The translations under genes were made by a program, and so were the position numbers. Below are positions 33,099 to 42,071 of a DNA stretch of 64,000 nt, one piece after another; position 1 is the first letter of the stretch; each line of letters starts with the position of its first letter. The DNA comes from an uncultured Lactobacillus sp. (GTDB taxonomy: Bacteria; Bacillota; Bacilli; Lactobacillales; Lactobacillaceae). The stretch lies in contig CAJUNC010000001.1 in NCBI GenBank assembly GCA_910587695.1, positions 62,001-126,000 of the forward strand. The letters run 5' to 3'. The notes under the pieces were generated by a model that saw nothing but the letters and a program-made list of their open reading frames with translations, did no database searches and was not told the DNA's origin.

Positions 33099-33803
33099 TT
33101 AATAAGTTGGTTTGATCTTTAAGTTTTCTTGAGCAGTTAGATCAGCATCAGGATACTTACGCTTTAAAGCCGTAAGTAAGATCCGCTTAGCTAATTCACC
33201 GTTTCTAGCCAGGATCGGGCCGTGGAAGTAAGAACAGTAAACATTCTTATAGATCGCCCCTTCACCTTGATCTTTGCCGTTATTACCATGACCACTGATG
33301 ACTTTTCCTAAAGGACGCTCACCCTTACCAAGGTAGGTGACACCATTGTGATTTTCAAAACCATGGTATTTTTGCCCCGTTTCTTCATTTTCGATCACGA
33401 TATCGCCGATGAAACGGTTATTGTCTTGGCTTTTTGTATAATGATCAAGTGCAGCGATCCCCTCGATGCGTTCGCCGTTTGCACCGATATAGTATTTGCC
33501 TAGCAATTGGTAGCCTCCACAGATCGCAAGCATCGGACCACCGTCTTCGATATAATCAGTCAAAGCTTGTTTTTTTGCTTGAATATCCTTAGAAACAATG
33601 GCTTGTTCATGATCTTGACCACCACCGAAAAAGGCAATATCGAATTTTGAAGCATCAAATTGTTGGTCAAGTGAGATAACTTCTGAAGTCAATTCGATAT
33701 CCATCTGTTTAGCATAGTATTCTAAAACTAAAACGTTGCCGATATCACCATAAGTGTTCAATAGATCGCCATAAAGGTGTGCTAAGTGAAGTTGGTATTT
33801 CAT
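33099..33803 (-). CDS. gatD: Lipid II isoglutaminyl synthase, glutaminase subunit GatD
   Basis: 234 aa class-I glutamine amidotransferase. The nucleophile elbow LAICGGYQLLG holds the catalytic Cys near residue 94, with FFGGGQDHE earlier and the catalytic His in SYFHGPILARN. It releases ammonia from glutamine for MurT, which amidates D-isoglutamate in lipid II. ATG 33803 begins one base after the murT stop, with GGGAGG upstream; the longer frame overlapping murT is not used. Confidence 0.93.
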   Translation of the reverse strand: MKYQLHLAHLYGDLLNTYGDIGNVLVLEYYAKQMDIELTSEVISLDQQFDASKFDIAFFGGGQDHEQAIVSKDIQAKKQALTDYIEDGGPMLAICGGYQLLGKYYIGANGERIEGIAALDHYTKSQDNNRFIGDIVIENEETGQKYHGFENHNGVTYLGKGERPLGKVISGHGNNGKDQGEGAIYKNVYCSYFHGPILARNGELAKRILLTALKRKYPDADLTAQENLKIKPTY

Positions 33804-33804
33804 A

Positions 33805-35154
33805 TTAATCCATGCCTCCCTTGATATAGCCTTCATCTGCCAAAAGTTTCCGTAATTGTAAGACTGCAGTATATGTTGCTAGTACGTAGATATGTTCTGT
33901 CGGCATCGTTTTGAGGTGAGCTAAGACGTCTTTTAGACTTTCACGTTGCGCAAAGTTTTCTTCGGGAACACCAGCTACACGTAAACGGAACGTGATGTCT
34001 TTGTAACGTTCGCCCCCAGTCAAGACACTAGGGATCTTATCAAATGGTAAGTTTTCAAAATCACCATCCCAGATCCAGCTCGTATCGATCCCGTCAGCGT
34101 AATTGGCGTTTAGCAAGACTGCCAGTGAAAATGGCTTATCATCGGTCTTGATCATCTCTAAAACTTGGTCAAGGCCGACTGGGTTTTTGACCAAGATCAT
34201 GGTCACTTCTTTACCATCAAGGTCGATAACTTCTTGCCGACCAAAGACTTTTTCGTCATTTTGACTAAGTGCTTGGCAGATCGTTTTTGGTTCGACGTCT
34301 AACTGTGCGCCGACTGCATAAGCGGCTAGGGCGTTATAGATGTTGTAAGTTCCACCGATATGCAGCTCAACTTCATGTCCATTGATCGTAAATTTAGAAG
34401 ATCCTGGGGTCTGAGCACTGACTTGATCGACTTTATAAGTCAATTCAGGGCGCTTAAAGCCACAATGCGGGCAGAAGTACTTACCTAAGTTGCTGTAAGA
34501 ACGGTATTTGAAATGCAAGATATGTTGACAACTAGGACACAATAGCCCATCAGTGTTAGCTGGCGCGAGTTGGTCTTTTTCAGCTTTATCTGCAAAACCG
34601 TAATAAATGACTTTATTAGGTAGTTTTTTACTATTAAATATAGGTGCATCTCCATTTGCAAGCACAAGTGCATCAGGATGCATCAATACACCTTTTAAGA
34701 TCTTGTCATAAGTCGTGTAGATCTCACCATAGCGATCCATTTGATCACGGAAAAGGTTAGTCAACACGAACATTTTTGGTTTGATATATTCACAGACGAT
34801 CGGCACATTGGCCTCATCGGTTTCAAGGACAGCGAGTTTTTTGCCAGAGCTCGTTTTTTGAGCTGTCAAAAAAGCAGTCACGATCCCTTGTTTCATATTA
34901 GAACCGCTCTTATTAGTCAAAACATTACCGTATTTAGCTTGTAACACTTTTACGGTCAAAGCGGTCGTCAGTGTCTTACCATTGGTCCCAGTGATGATCA
35001 CGATCTCGTAGTCTTTAGCTAAAGCTTTTAAAACATCAGGATCGATTTTTAAAGTTAACTTACCAGGCAGAGAGGTCCCACCATGCATAAAATTATGCAA
35101 GAACCAGTGAGAAGTTTTACCCGCAGTGATTGAGATTGAACTTTTAAATGACAT
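33805..35154 (-). CDS. murT: Lipid II isoglutaminyl synthase, MurT subunit
   Basis: 449 aa Mur-ligase homologue. ATP loop TGTNGKTLT at about residues 56-64; a four-Cys zinc ribbon (CPSC ... CPHC) inserted near residues 205-228 that marks MurT; a C-terminal DUF1727 domain (GGERYKDITFRL). Acts with GatD at the membrane on lipid II. GAGGAAATTTC before the ATG. Confidence 0.95.
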   Translation of the reverse strand: MSFKSSISITAGKTSHWFLHNFMHGGTSLPGKLTLKIDPDVLKALAKDYEIVIITGTNGKTLTTALTVKVLQAKYGNVLTNKSGSNMKQGIVTAFLTAQKTSSGKKLAVLETDEANVPIVCEYIKPKMFVLTNLFRDQMDRYGEIYTTYDKILKGVLMHPDALVLANGDAPIFNSKKLPNKVIYYGFADKAEKDQLAPANTDGLLCPSCQHILHFKYRSYSNLGKYFCPHCGFKRPELTYKVDQVSAQTPGSSKFTINGHEVELHIGGTYNIYNALAAYAVGAQLDVEPKTICQALSQNDEKVFGRQEVIDLDGKEVTMILVKNPVGLDQVLEMIKTDDKPFSLAVLLNANYADGIDTSWIWDGDFENLPFDKIPSVLTGGERYKDITFRLRVAGVPEENFAQRESLKDVLAHLKTMPTEHIYVLATYTAVLQLRKLLADEGYIKGGMD

Positions 35155-35204
35155 GAAATTTCCTCCGATTTTTTTATGTCAACTTGTATCTTACCATAAA
35201 ATAC

Positions 35205-35366
35205 AGATCAGTGCGCAGAAAAACGGGTTGAGCCGTACGGATAGCATAGGATAAGCCAAGAGGCGTTTTTGGCGTCTTGCTTATCCGTAGCTATCAGCTA
35301 GGCTCAGTTTTTCGGAGCACGACAAAGATCAGTGCGCACAAAAACAAGTCGAGCCGTACGGATAGC
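35205..35366. repeat. Foldback element with flanking 41-base direct repeats
   Basis: Direct repeats at 35205-35245 and 35326-35366 (about five mismatches). Between them lies a nested inverted repeat: GATAGC...GCTATC and TGAGCC...GGCTCA outer arms (35219-35245 with 35290-35312) and GGATAAGC / GCTTATCC inner arms (35249-35286). GC-richer than its surroundings and non-coding. Could be a MITE/REP-like unit or a structured RNA. Confidence 0.6.
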
Positions 35367-35448
35367 GATACCTAACAAATTTATTAATGAAATTTATGCA
35401 CAAATCATATATACTAGTTTAGGAACTATTAAAAGGATGGTGGCGTTA

Positions 35449-36039
35449 GTGGCACAGCTTTTTTTCCGCTATGGAGCAATGAACAGCGGCAAGACGATCG
35501 AGATCTTAAAAGTCGCACATAATTATGAAGAGCAAGATAAAAGCGTAATTATTATGACTAGTGGCTTGGATGACCGCGATGAAGTCGGTTATGTTTCGAG
35601 CCGGATCGGGCTTAAGCGTAAGGCATTTCCAATTTTTGAGGAAGATGACCTTTTAGCTAAGGTCAAAGAATTAGACCCAAACGCTGCATGTGTTTTGGTC
35701 GATGAAGCTCAATTTTTGAGTAAGCATCATGTTTTAGAATTGACACGGGTGGTCGATGAATTAAATATCCCCGTGATGACATTTGGCTTGAAAAATGATT
35801 TCCGTAACGAACTTTTTGAAGGCTCAAAATATTTACTACTGTATGCGGATAAGATCGAAGAGATGAAGACGATCTGCTGGTTTTGCAATAAAAAAGCGAT
35901 CATGAACTTACGGGTCAATGATGGTAAGCCAGTTTATGATGGTAAGCAGATCGAGATCGGTGGCAATGAATCTTATTATCCGGTGTGCCGTAAACATTAC
36001 GTTACGCCACCAACTGATACAAACAACATTATTAAATAA
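35449..36039 (+). CDS. tdk: Thymidine kinase
   Basis: 196 aa type II thymidine kinase of nucleotide salvage. P-loop GAMNSGKT near residue 9, DEAQFL (catalytic Glu), zinc-site CWFCNKKA ... CRKHY, and the lasso segment. GTG 35449 gives the standard MAQLFFRYG start; the ATG at 35437 is an in-frame alternative. First gene of tdk-prfA-prmC-sua5. Confidence 0.93.
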   Translation: MAQLFFRYGAMNSGKTIEILKVAHNYEEQDKSVIIMTSGLDDRDEVGYVSSRIGLKRKAFPIFEEDDLLAKVKELDPNAACVLVDEAQFLSKHHVLELTRVVDELNIPVMTFGLKNDFRNELFEGSKYLLLYADKIEEMKTICWFCNKKAIMNLRVNDGKPVYDGKQIEIGGNESYYPVCRKHYVTPPTDTNNIIK

Positions 36040-36049
36040 GGAGAATTTT

Positions 36050-37135
36050 ATGGATAAGTTATTTGACAGATTGCAAATGCTTGAAGATCGCTATGAAGAA
36101 CTCGGCGAATTGCTCTCTGATCCGGATGTGATCGCAGATACTAAGCGCTTTATGGAACTTTCAAAAGAGATGGCTGATCTGCGTGAAACAGTCGAAAAGT
36201 ATAACAAATATAAGCAAGTGATCCAACAGATCAAAGATGACGAAGAGATGCTTAGTGCAGGACTTGACGATGATGAAATGACAACGATGGTCAAAGAAGA
36301 ATTGGCAAGTTCAAAGACTGAAAAAGAACAATTAGAAGAAGAGATCAAGATCTTGCTTTTACCTAAGGATCCTAACGATGATAAAAACATCATCATGGAG
36401 ATCCGTGGTGCTGCTGGTGGGGATGAAGCGAGTTTGTTTGCGGGCGATCTATTCACGATGTACAGCAAGTATGCTGAACATCAAGGTTGGAACATCGAAG
36501 TTATCGATAAGACGATGACAGAAGTAGGTGGTTTCAAGGAGATCGCATTGCTCATCAATGGTCGAAGCGTTTACTCTAAATTGAAATATGAATCTGGGGC
36601 TCACCGTGTTCAACGGATCCCTGTAACTGAATCTCAAGGTCGGGTGCATACTTCAACGGCTACCGTAGTTGTCATGCCTGAAGAAGAAGATGTTGAGATC
36701 GAGATCGATCCAAAAGACATCAGAGTCGACGTTTATCGCGCTTCTGGTGCTGGTGGTCAGCATATCAACAAGACATCTTCAGCTGTGCGGATGACTCACT
36801 TGCCAACGGGGATCGTCGTTGCTATGCAAGATCAACGTTCCCAACAACAAAACCGTGAAAAAGCGATGAAGATCTTGCGCGCACGTGTCTATGACTATTA
36901 TGCTGCTCAAGAGCAAAGTGCTTATGATGAAAACCGTAAATCTGCTGTCGGTACCGGGGATCGCTCGGAACGTATCAGAACTTATAACTATCCGCAAAAC
37001 CGTGTTACTGATCACCGGATCGGTCTGAGCTTGAACAAGCTTGATCGTATCATGAACGGTGAATTAGAAGATGTGATCGATGCTTTAGTTCTTTACGATC
37101 AAACTAAAGCCTTAGAAGAATTACAAAATGGATAA
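36050..37135 (+). CDS. prfA: Peptide chain release factor 1
   Basis: 361 aa. GGQ motif in GAGGQHINKTSSAVR for peptidyl-tRNA hydrolysis; stop-codon recognition tripeptide is PVT (in RIPVTESQGRVHTS) where E. coli has PAT. Decodes UAA and UAG. ATG 36050 after AAGGAG; 8-base overlap with prmC, which methylates the GGQ glutamine. Confidence 0.96.
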   Translation: MDKLFDRLQMLEDRYEELGELLSDPDVIADTKRFMELSKEMADLRETVEKYNKYKQVIQQIKDDEEMLSAGLDDDEMTTMVKEELASSKTEKEQLEEEIKILLLPKDPNDDKNIIMEIRGAAGGDEASLFAGDLFTMYSKYAEHQGWNIEVIDKTMTEVGGFKEIALLINGRSVYSKLKYESGAHRVQRIPVTESQGRVHTSTATVVVMPEEEDVEIEIDPKDIRVDVYRASGAGGQHINKTSSAVRMTHLPTGIVVAMQDQRSQQQNREKAMKILRARVYDYYAAQEQSAYDENRKSAVGTGDRSERIRTYNYPQNRVTDHRIGLSLNKLDRIMNGELEDVIDALVLYDQTKALEELQNG

Positions 37136-37964
37136 AATGACCGTTTTTAAAGCTCAGCAATGGGCTTTTTCTTTTATCAAAGATCATGGAAAAGATCCAA
37201 GTGCTGCTGATCTGCTCTTGCAAGGTCAGTTGAATTGGAGTACAACAGAGATGTTGATGAATTATCAGACCCAATTGTCAGCTGAACAGTTAGAGCGCTT
37301 TTTTACCAATGTCAAGTTGTACTGCCAAGATTGGCCAGCGCAATATTTACTAGGAAAAGCTAACTTTTTTGGCTTGGAGTTCAAAGTAAACGAAGCGACC
37401 TTGATCCCACGACCAGAGACAGAAGAATTAGTCGAGTGGATCTTGGAAACTGAACCTAAAACTTCTCTGAAAGTCTTAGATATCGGGACTGGTACTGGAG
37501 CGATCGGCCTAAGTTTAAAACATGAACGTCCTGATTGGGAAGTTACTTTAAGTGATATTTCCCCCCAAGCGCTAGCAGTTGCCAAAGAAAATAAGCAAGC
37601 CTTAAAGCTAGAGGCCACATTGATCGAAAGTGATCTTTTACAAAATATTACGGGCGAATTTGATGTGATCGTCTCAAATCCCCCGTATATTGCCGAATCA
37701 GAGGCAAAATTAATGGACAAAAGTGTTTTAGAGCATGAACCTAAAACGGCTTTATTTGCGCCAGATGAGGGCTTATATCTATATAAGAAATTAGCTGAAA
37801 ACCTCAGAAAACATCTGACAAAACAGGGTAAGCTCTATTTAGAGATCGGCTTTCAACAAGGTCCAAGTGTAGTCGAGATCTTTAGCAAAGCTTATCCCAC
37901 AGCTAAAGTTCAATTACGCCAAGATATCACCGGTCATGACCGAATGGTAAAAGTAAGTTTTTAA
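37128..37964 (+). CDS. prmC: Release factor glutamine methyltransferase PrmC
   Basis: 278 aa. SAM loop DIGTGTGAIGLSL and the glutamine-binding NPPYI motif (VSNPPYIAES); N-terminal helical RF-binding domain. ATG 37128 overlaps prfA; ATG 37137 is an alternative. Pairs functionally with prfA. Confidence 0.94.
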   Translation: MDKMTVFKAQQWAFSFIKDHGKDPSAADLLLQGQLNWSTTEMLMNYQTQLSAEQLERFFTNVKLYCQDWPAQYLLGKANFFGLEFKVNEATLIPRPETEELVEWILETEPKTSLKVLDIGTGTGAIGLSLKHERPDWEVTLSDISPQALAVAKENKQALKLEATLIESDLLQNITGEFDVIVSNPPYIAESEAKLMDKSVLEHEPKTALFAPDEGLYLYKKLAENLRKHLTKQGKLYLEIGFQQGPSVVEIFSKAYPTAKVQLRQDITGHDRMVKVSF

Positions 37965-37983
37965 TAGAAAAGAGGAAATAACA

Positions 37984-39012
37984 GTGTTGATAACTGAGAT
38001 CTATACACCAGATAAAGTTGCTTTGGCCGCTAGAGAACTACAGTTGGGCGAATTGGTCGCTTTTCCCACTGAGACCGTTTATGGGCTAGGAGCTGATGCA
38101 ACTAACGCCCAAGCAGTCAAACGCGTTTATCTTGCCAAGGGTCGTCCTTCAGATAATCCCTTGATCGTGACGGTTTGTTCAAAGGAAATGGTCGAACGCT
38201 ACGTCGAAAAATTACCTGAAACAGCCCAAAAATTGATGGATGCATTTTGGCCAGGCTCGTTGACGATCATTTTACCGATCAAACCTGGTTCACTGCCCGA
38301 TGCAGTCACGGGTGGATTAAAGACGGCTGCTTTTCGGATGCCTGACAATCAAACAACGCTAGAATTGATCAAAGAAGCTGGAGTCCCATTGGTTGGACCA
38401 TCAGCTAATTCTTCGGGTAAACCGAGCCCTACGACAGCAGAACATGTCTTTCATGATCTGGAAGGCAAGATCAAAGGGATCGTTGATGATGGTCCGACTA
38501 CGGTTGGGGTCGAATCCACGATCGTTGACTTAAGTACAGCTGTGCCAACTGTCTTGCGTCCAGGAGCAGTCACCCCAAAACAGATCAGCGAGATTTTAGG
38601 TTGCAAAGTTCGTTCAGATAAGCATCATGTCGGTCAAGCCGAGATACCTAAAGCTCCAGGGATGAAGTACAAACACTATGCACCTGATGCTCAAGTTTTG
38701 ATCGTAAATGCTGATGAATGGAAAGAAGCTCTGGCTTGGGCTAAGACACAAACATCTAAGATCGGGGTGATGGCTTTTGAACCAGAAGTAGCTAAAGTAT
38801 CTGAGCTACCAGAAAATATCGAAGGCTACTCATTAGGTTCAGACGTTAAGAGTGCTAGCAGTCGGCTCTTTTCAGGGCTCAGGGCTTTTGATAACAAAGA
38901 CTACATCTTATGTGCGGGCGTTTTGGAAACAGGTTTAGGTGAAGCTTATATGAATCGCTTAAAGAAAGCGGCTGGAAATGCTTTCTTTAAGGAATTCAAT
39001 AAGAATAAATAA
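37984..39012 (+). CDS. ywlC: L-threonylcarbamoyladenylate synthase (Sua5/YwlC)
   Basis: 342 aa two-domain Sua5 type: YrdC domain (residues 1-205: FPTETVYGLGADA, KGRPSDNPLIV, VGPSANSSGKPSPT, STIVDL) and C-terminal Sua5 domain (from APGMKYKHYAPDAQVLIV). Makes TC-AMP for t6A37 in ANN-decoding tRNAs. GTG start with AGAGGAAAT upstream. In many lactobacilli glyA follows; here upp follows instead. Confidence 0.93.
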   Translation: MLITEIYTPDKVALAARELQLGELVAFPTETVYGLGADATNAQAVKRVYLAKGRPSDNPLIVTVCSKEMVERYVEKLPETAQKLMDAFWPGSLTIILPIKPGSLPDAVTGGLKTAAFRMPDNQTTLELIKEAGVPLVGPSANSSGKPSPTTAEHVFHDLEGKIKGIVDDGPTTVGVESTIVDLSTAVPTVLRPGAVTPKQISEILGCKVRSDKHHVGQAEIPKAPGMKYKHYAPDAQVLIVNADEWKEALAWAKTQTSKIGVMAFEPEVAKVSELPENIEGYSLGSDVKSASSRLFSGLRAFDNKDYILCAGVLETGLGEAYMNRLKKAAGNAFFKEFNKNK

Positions 39013-39091
39013 TTTAGCGCTAATAGTAGCAAATGGGCGCATTTTCGGCTAAAATAAGTAGCAGAGCTAGACAAAGGAGGAATTTAACAAA

Positions 39092-39721
39092 ATGGGTAAA
39101 TTTGAAGTCTTAGATCATCCATTGATCCAACACAAACTAACGATCATTCGCGATAAGGATTGCGGGACACGAGAATTTCGTCAATGTGTCGATGAGATCG
39201 CAACTTTGATGGCATATGAAGTTTCGCGTGAGATGCCGTTGGAAGATGTTGAGGTCGAAACACCGATGGGCAAGACATACAAGAAACGTTTGGCTGGTAA
39301 GAAAGTTGTTGTTGTACCGATCTTACGGGCTGGACTTGGGATGGTAGAAGGTATTTTGAATCTTATCCCTGCTGCTAAAGTTGGTCACATTGGGATGTAT
39401 CGTGATGAAGAAACGATGCAACCACACGAATATTTCGTTAAGATGCCTAGCGATCTAGCTAGTCGTGAAGTTTTTGTGGTCGATCCAATGTTGGCAACTG
39501 GTGGTTCAGCTATCATGGCTGTAGATGCTTTGAAGAAGCGTGGTGCCCAATCGATCAAGTTTGTGTGTTTAGTTGCTGCGCCAGAAGGTGTGGAAGCTTT
39601 ACGTAAAGCACATCCAGATATCGATATTTTCGCTGCTGCTTTGGATGATCGGCTTGATGAAAATGGTTATATTGTTCCTGGTTTAGGTGACGCGGGCGAT
39701 CGCTTGTTTGGTACTAAATAG
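39092..39721 (+). CDS. upp: Uracil phosphoribosyltransferase
   Basis: 209 aa, normal length. PRPP loop VVDPMLATGGSA and uracil-site GYIVPGLGDAGDR. Salvages uracil to UMP. Strong AAAGGAGGAAT ribosome site. Lies directly before the ATP synthase operon with a 230-base gap. Confidence 0.96.
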   Translation: MGKFEVLDHPLIQHKLTIIRDKDCGTREFRQCVDEIATLMAYEVSREMPLEDVEVETPMGKTYKKRLAGKKVVVVPILRAGLGMVEGILNLIPAAKVGHIGMYRDEETMQPHEYFVKMPSDLASREVFVVDPMLATGGSAIMAVDALKKRGAQSIKFVCLVAAPEGVEALRKAHPDIDIFAAALDDRLDENGYIVPGLGDAGDRLFGTK

Positions 39722-39955
39722 ACAAGTCGTGCAATGTGTCGCGGATCTAATACTGGTCAAATGCTTTAAATACAGTTGTTGCCCCATTTTTTAACTTTTA
39801 GAATAAATTCATTTAAATTTTGAATTTTGGGGGATTTGGTGGTATTATTGCTTTTGTATTCAAAAATAGTTTTTTATCTATGCTTGAATCTTAATCTTAT
39901 GGTTCGACCATTTTGTTCAACCGTATTGATCACAATTGAAAAGAGGTGAAACTTG
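39722..39955 (+). promoter_or_regulatory. Leader/promoter region of atp operon
   Basis: About 230 bases, AT-rich, no gene seen. It must contain the atp promoter, but I see no unambiguous -35/-10 pair and no atpI gene. Confidence 0.35.
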
Positions 39956-40672
39956 GTGAATGAAGAAGCTCAAGTTTTGAAGCTTTTTGGTATTCCTTTT
40001 AATGTAGGTAACTGCCTTTCAGGACTGGTTTCAGCATTGATCGTTTTTGGACTCGTCTTTTGGTTCTCACGCAGATTGCAAATGAAGCCAAAGGGTAAGC
40101 AAAATATGATCGAGTGGATGATAGATTTTACAAATGGGATCGTCAAAAGCTCCATGCCTGATGAACAGGGAAAAAAATATGGACTCCTTATTTTTACTCT
40201 CTTCTTGTTTATCTTTGTTTCTAACCAAATAGGATTGGCTATTCAGCTTCCAATTAATGGTGTAAACTACATTAAAAGTCCGACTGCTTCGCCCGCAACG
40301 ACTTTGACATTGGCATTTCTAGTCTTGCTATTGTCACATCTCATGGGAGTTGCGAAGTTTGGCTTTAAGGGATATGTCAAAAATTCGTACTTTAGTCCAA
40401 TGCCGGCCTTATTCCCAATTAATGTTTTGGAACAATTTACGAATTTCTTGACTCTGGCATTACGTCTTTACGGTAACATCTATTCTGGTGAAGTGTTGTT
40501 GACTGTTATCTATGAACAGTTGGCTAAATCACATACACCGTGGACGTATTTACCAGCGATCCCGCTCGAAATGATTTGGCAGGGATTTTCAGTCTTTATT
40601 GGATCGATCCAAGCTTACGTTTTCGTAACATTGACAATGGTATATATTTCTCAAAAGGTCGAAAAAGAATAA
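39956..40672 (+). CDS. atpB: ATP synthase F0 subunit a
   Basis: 238 aa, five to six membrane helices with the essential Arg in LTLALRLYGNIYSGE. Forms the proton half-channels against the c ring. GTG 39956 is seven bases after GAGGTG; TTG 39953 is less well spaced. First gene of atpBEFHAGDC. In lactobacilli the enzyme usually works as an ATP-driven proton pump. Confidence 0.95.
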   Translation: MNEEAQVLKLFGIPFNVGNCLSGLVSALIVFGLVFWFSRRLQMKPKGKQNMIEWMIDFTNGIVKSSMPDEQGKKYGLLIFTLFLFIFVSNQIGLAIQLPINGVNYIKSPTASPATTLTLAFLVLLLSHLMGVAKFGFKGYVKNSYFSPMPALFPINVLEQFTNFLTLALRLYGNIYSGEVLLTVIYEQLAKSHTPWTYLPAIPLEMIWQGFSVFIGSIQAYVFVTLTMVYISQKVEKE

Positions 40673-40709
40673 TTAACTTGTAGGATTAATTTTAAGGAGG
40701 ATTTTTATT

Positions 40710-40934
40710 ATGACAACAGCTTTAGCTTTACTTGGTGCGGGTCTTGCCGCAGGTTTTGCTGCTATCGGTACAGGTGTAGGTAACGGTTTGGTTATCGCAA
40801 AAACTTTGGAAGGTATGTCTCGTCAACCTGAACTTTCAGGTCAATTACGGACAACAATGTTTATCGGTGTCGGTTTGATCGAAGCTGTGCCGATCATCGC
40901 TATCGTTATCTCATTCATGTTGATGGCTAAATAA
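40710..40934 (+). CDS. atpE: ATP synthase F0 subunit c
   Basis: 74 aa hairpin of two membrane helices with RQPE loop (MSRQPELSGQ) and the proton-carrying Glu in GVGLIEAVPII. Strong AAGGAGG site. Confidence 0.97.
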   Translation: MTTALALLGAGLAAGFAAIGTGVGNGLVIAKTLEGMSRQPELSGQLRTTMFIGVGLIEAVPIIAIVISFMLMAK

Positions 40935-40992
40935 TCTCTGATCTATCAGTATAACTTTGTCACATTATTGAAAGATTAGGAGGTGTCAATGA

Positions 40993-41520
40993 ATGAACTC
41001 AGCATTACTATTGGCTACTGCTGAAGGTGGTGTACAATGGGGCGACTTCTTATTTTATCTCTGTACTTTCTTGATTTTGATCGCACTCGTTAAGCATTTT
41101 GCTTGGGGACCTGTGACTGAAATGATGGAAAAACGGGCCGATAAGATCGCAAACGACATTGATTCAGCAGAAAATGCCCGCAAAAAAGCGGAAGAGCTCG
41201 CAGCTAAACGTGAATCAGCGCTTAAAGATTCTCATGTTGAAGCTTCAAAAATCATTGATCGTGCAAAGAAGAACGGTGAACAGCAAAAAGCTACTATCGT
41301 AAATTCGGCACAAGAAGAAGTCAGCACATTGAAAAAGAATGCTAAAAAAGACATTGAGCAAGAACGCCAAGAAGCGCTCTCCAATGTAAAAAACGATGTA
41401 GCTGCTTTATCTGTTGAAATTGCTTCAAAGATCATTCAAAAAGAATTGAGTGCAAAAGACCAAGAAGCCTTGGTCGACTCTTATATCGAAGGGTTGGGGA
41501 AGCAAGATGGCATTAGATAA
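40993..41520 (+). CDS. atpF: ATP synthase F0 subunit b
   Basis: 175 aa: one N-terminal membrane helix (FLFYLCTFLILIALV) followed by a long charged coiled coil, the peripheral stalk. AGGAGGTGTC before ATG. Its 3' end overlaps atpH by 14 bases. Confidence 0.95.
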   Translation: MNSALLLATAEGGVQWGDFLFYLCTFLILIALVKHFAWGPVTEMMEKRADKIANDIDSAENARKKAEELAAKRESALKDSHVEASKIIDRAKKNGEQQKATIVNSAQEEVSTLKKNAKKDIEQERQEALSNVKNDVAALSVEIASKIIQKELSAKDQEALVDSYIEGLGKQDGIR

Positions 41521-42049
41521 GCAAACAATAGCTAAACGTTATGGAAAAGCTTTGTTTGAAACGGCTAAGGAACAAGATGTTTTAACAGAAACTTCTAGTG
41601 AATTGGCTCAGATCAAACAAGTCTTGCAAGCAGAACCACAATTTGTTGATTTCATGACAAGTGCAGCGATCAAACATGCTGCTAAGCTTGAAATGTTAAA
41701 AAATCTACAAAGTGGTACTTCTGAATTGACATCTAACTTGTTAGCGATGTTATACGATTACAGACGGATCGCCAATTTAGAAGATATTATTGATGAATTC
41801 AACAGATTAACTGATGAAGACGAAAAGACAGTCCGCGCGACGGTGACAACTGCGGTCGAGTTGGATCAAACTCGTAAAGATAAGATCGCAGCTTCCTTTG
41901 CTAAGGTAGTTGGAGCTAAAAAAGTAGAACTTGAAACAGTAGTTGATCCCGAGATCATTGGCGGGGTCGTCTTGCAATCAAGTAGTTATGTGTTTGATGG
42001 CTCCATTAAGTCGAAGATCGCAAATATTAAGCGTCTGTTATTAAAATGA
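41507..42049 (+). CDS. atpH: ATP synthase F1 subunit delta
   Basis: 180 aa OSCP/delta family: N-terminal KRYGKALFETAKEQ helix bundle and C-terminal DPEIIGGVVLQSSSYVFDGSI. ATG 41507 overlaps atpF; the longer frame from 41450 is inside atpF and is not used. Confidence 0.95.
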   Translation: MALDKQTIAKRYGKALFETAKEQDVLTETSSELAQIKQVLQAEPQFVDFMTSAAIKHAAKLEMLKNLQSGTSELTSNLLAMLYDYRRIANLEDIIDEFNRLTDEDEKTVRATVTTAVELDQTRKDKIAASFAKVVGAKKVELETVVDPEIIGGVVLQSSSYVFDGSIKSKIANIKRLLLK

Positions 42050-42071
42050 TTTTTAAAGAGGTGAGACTTTT

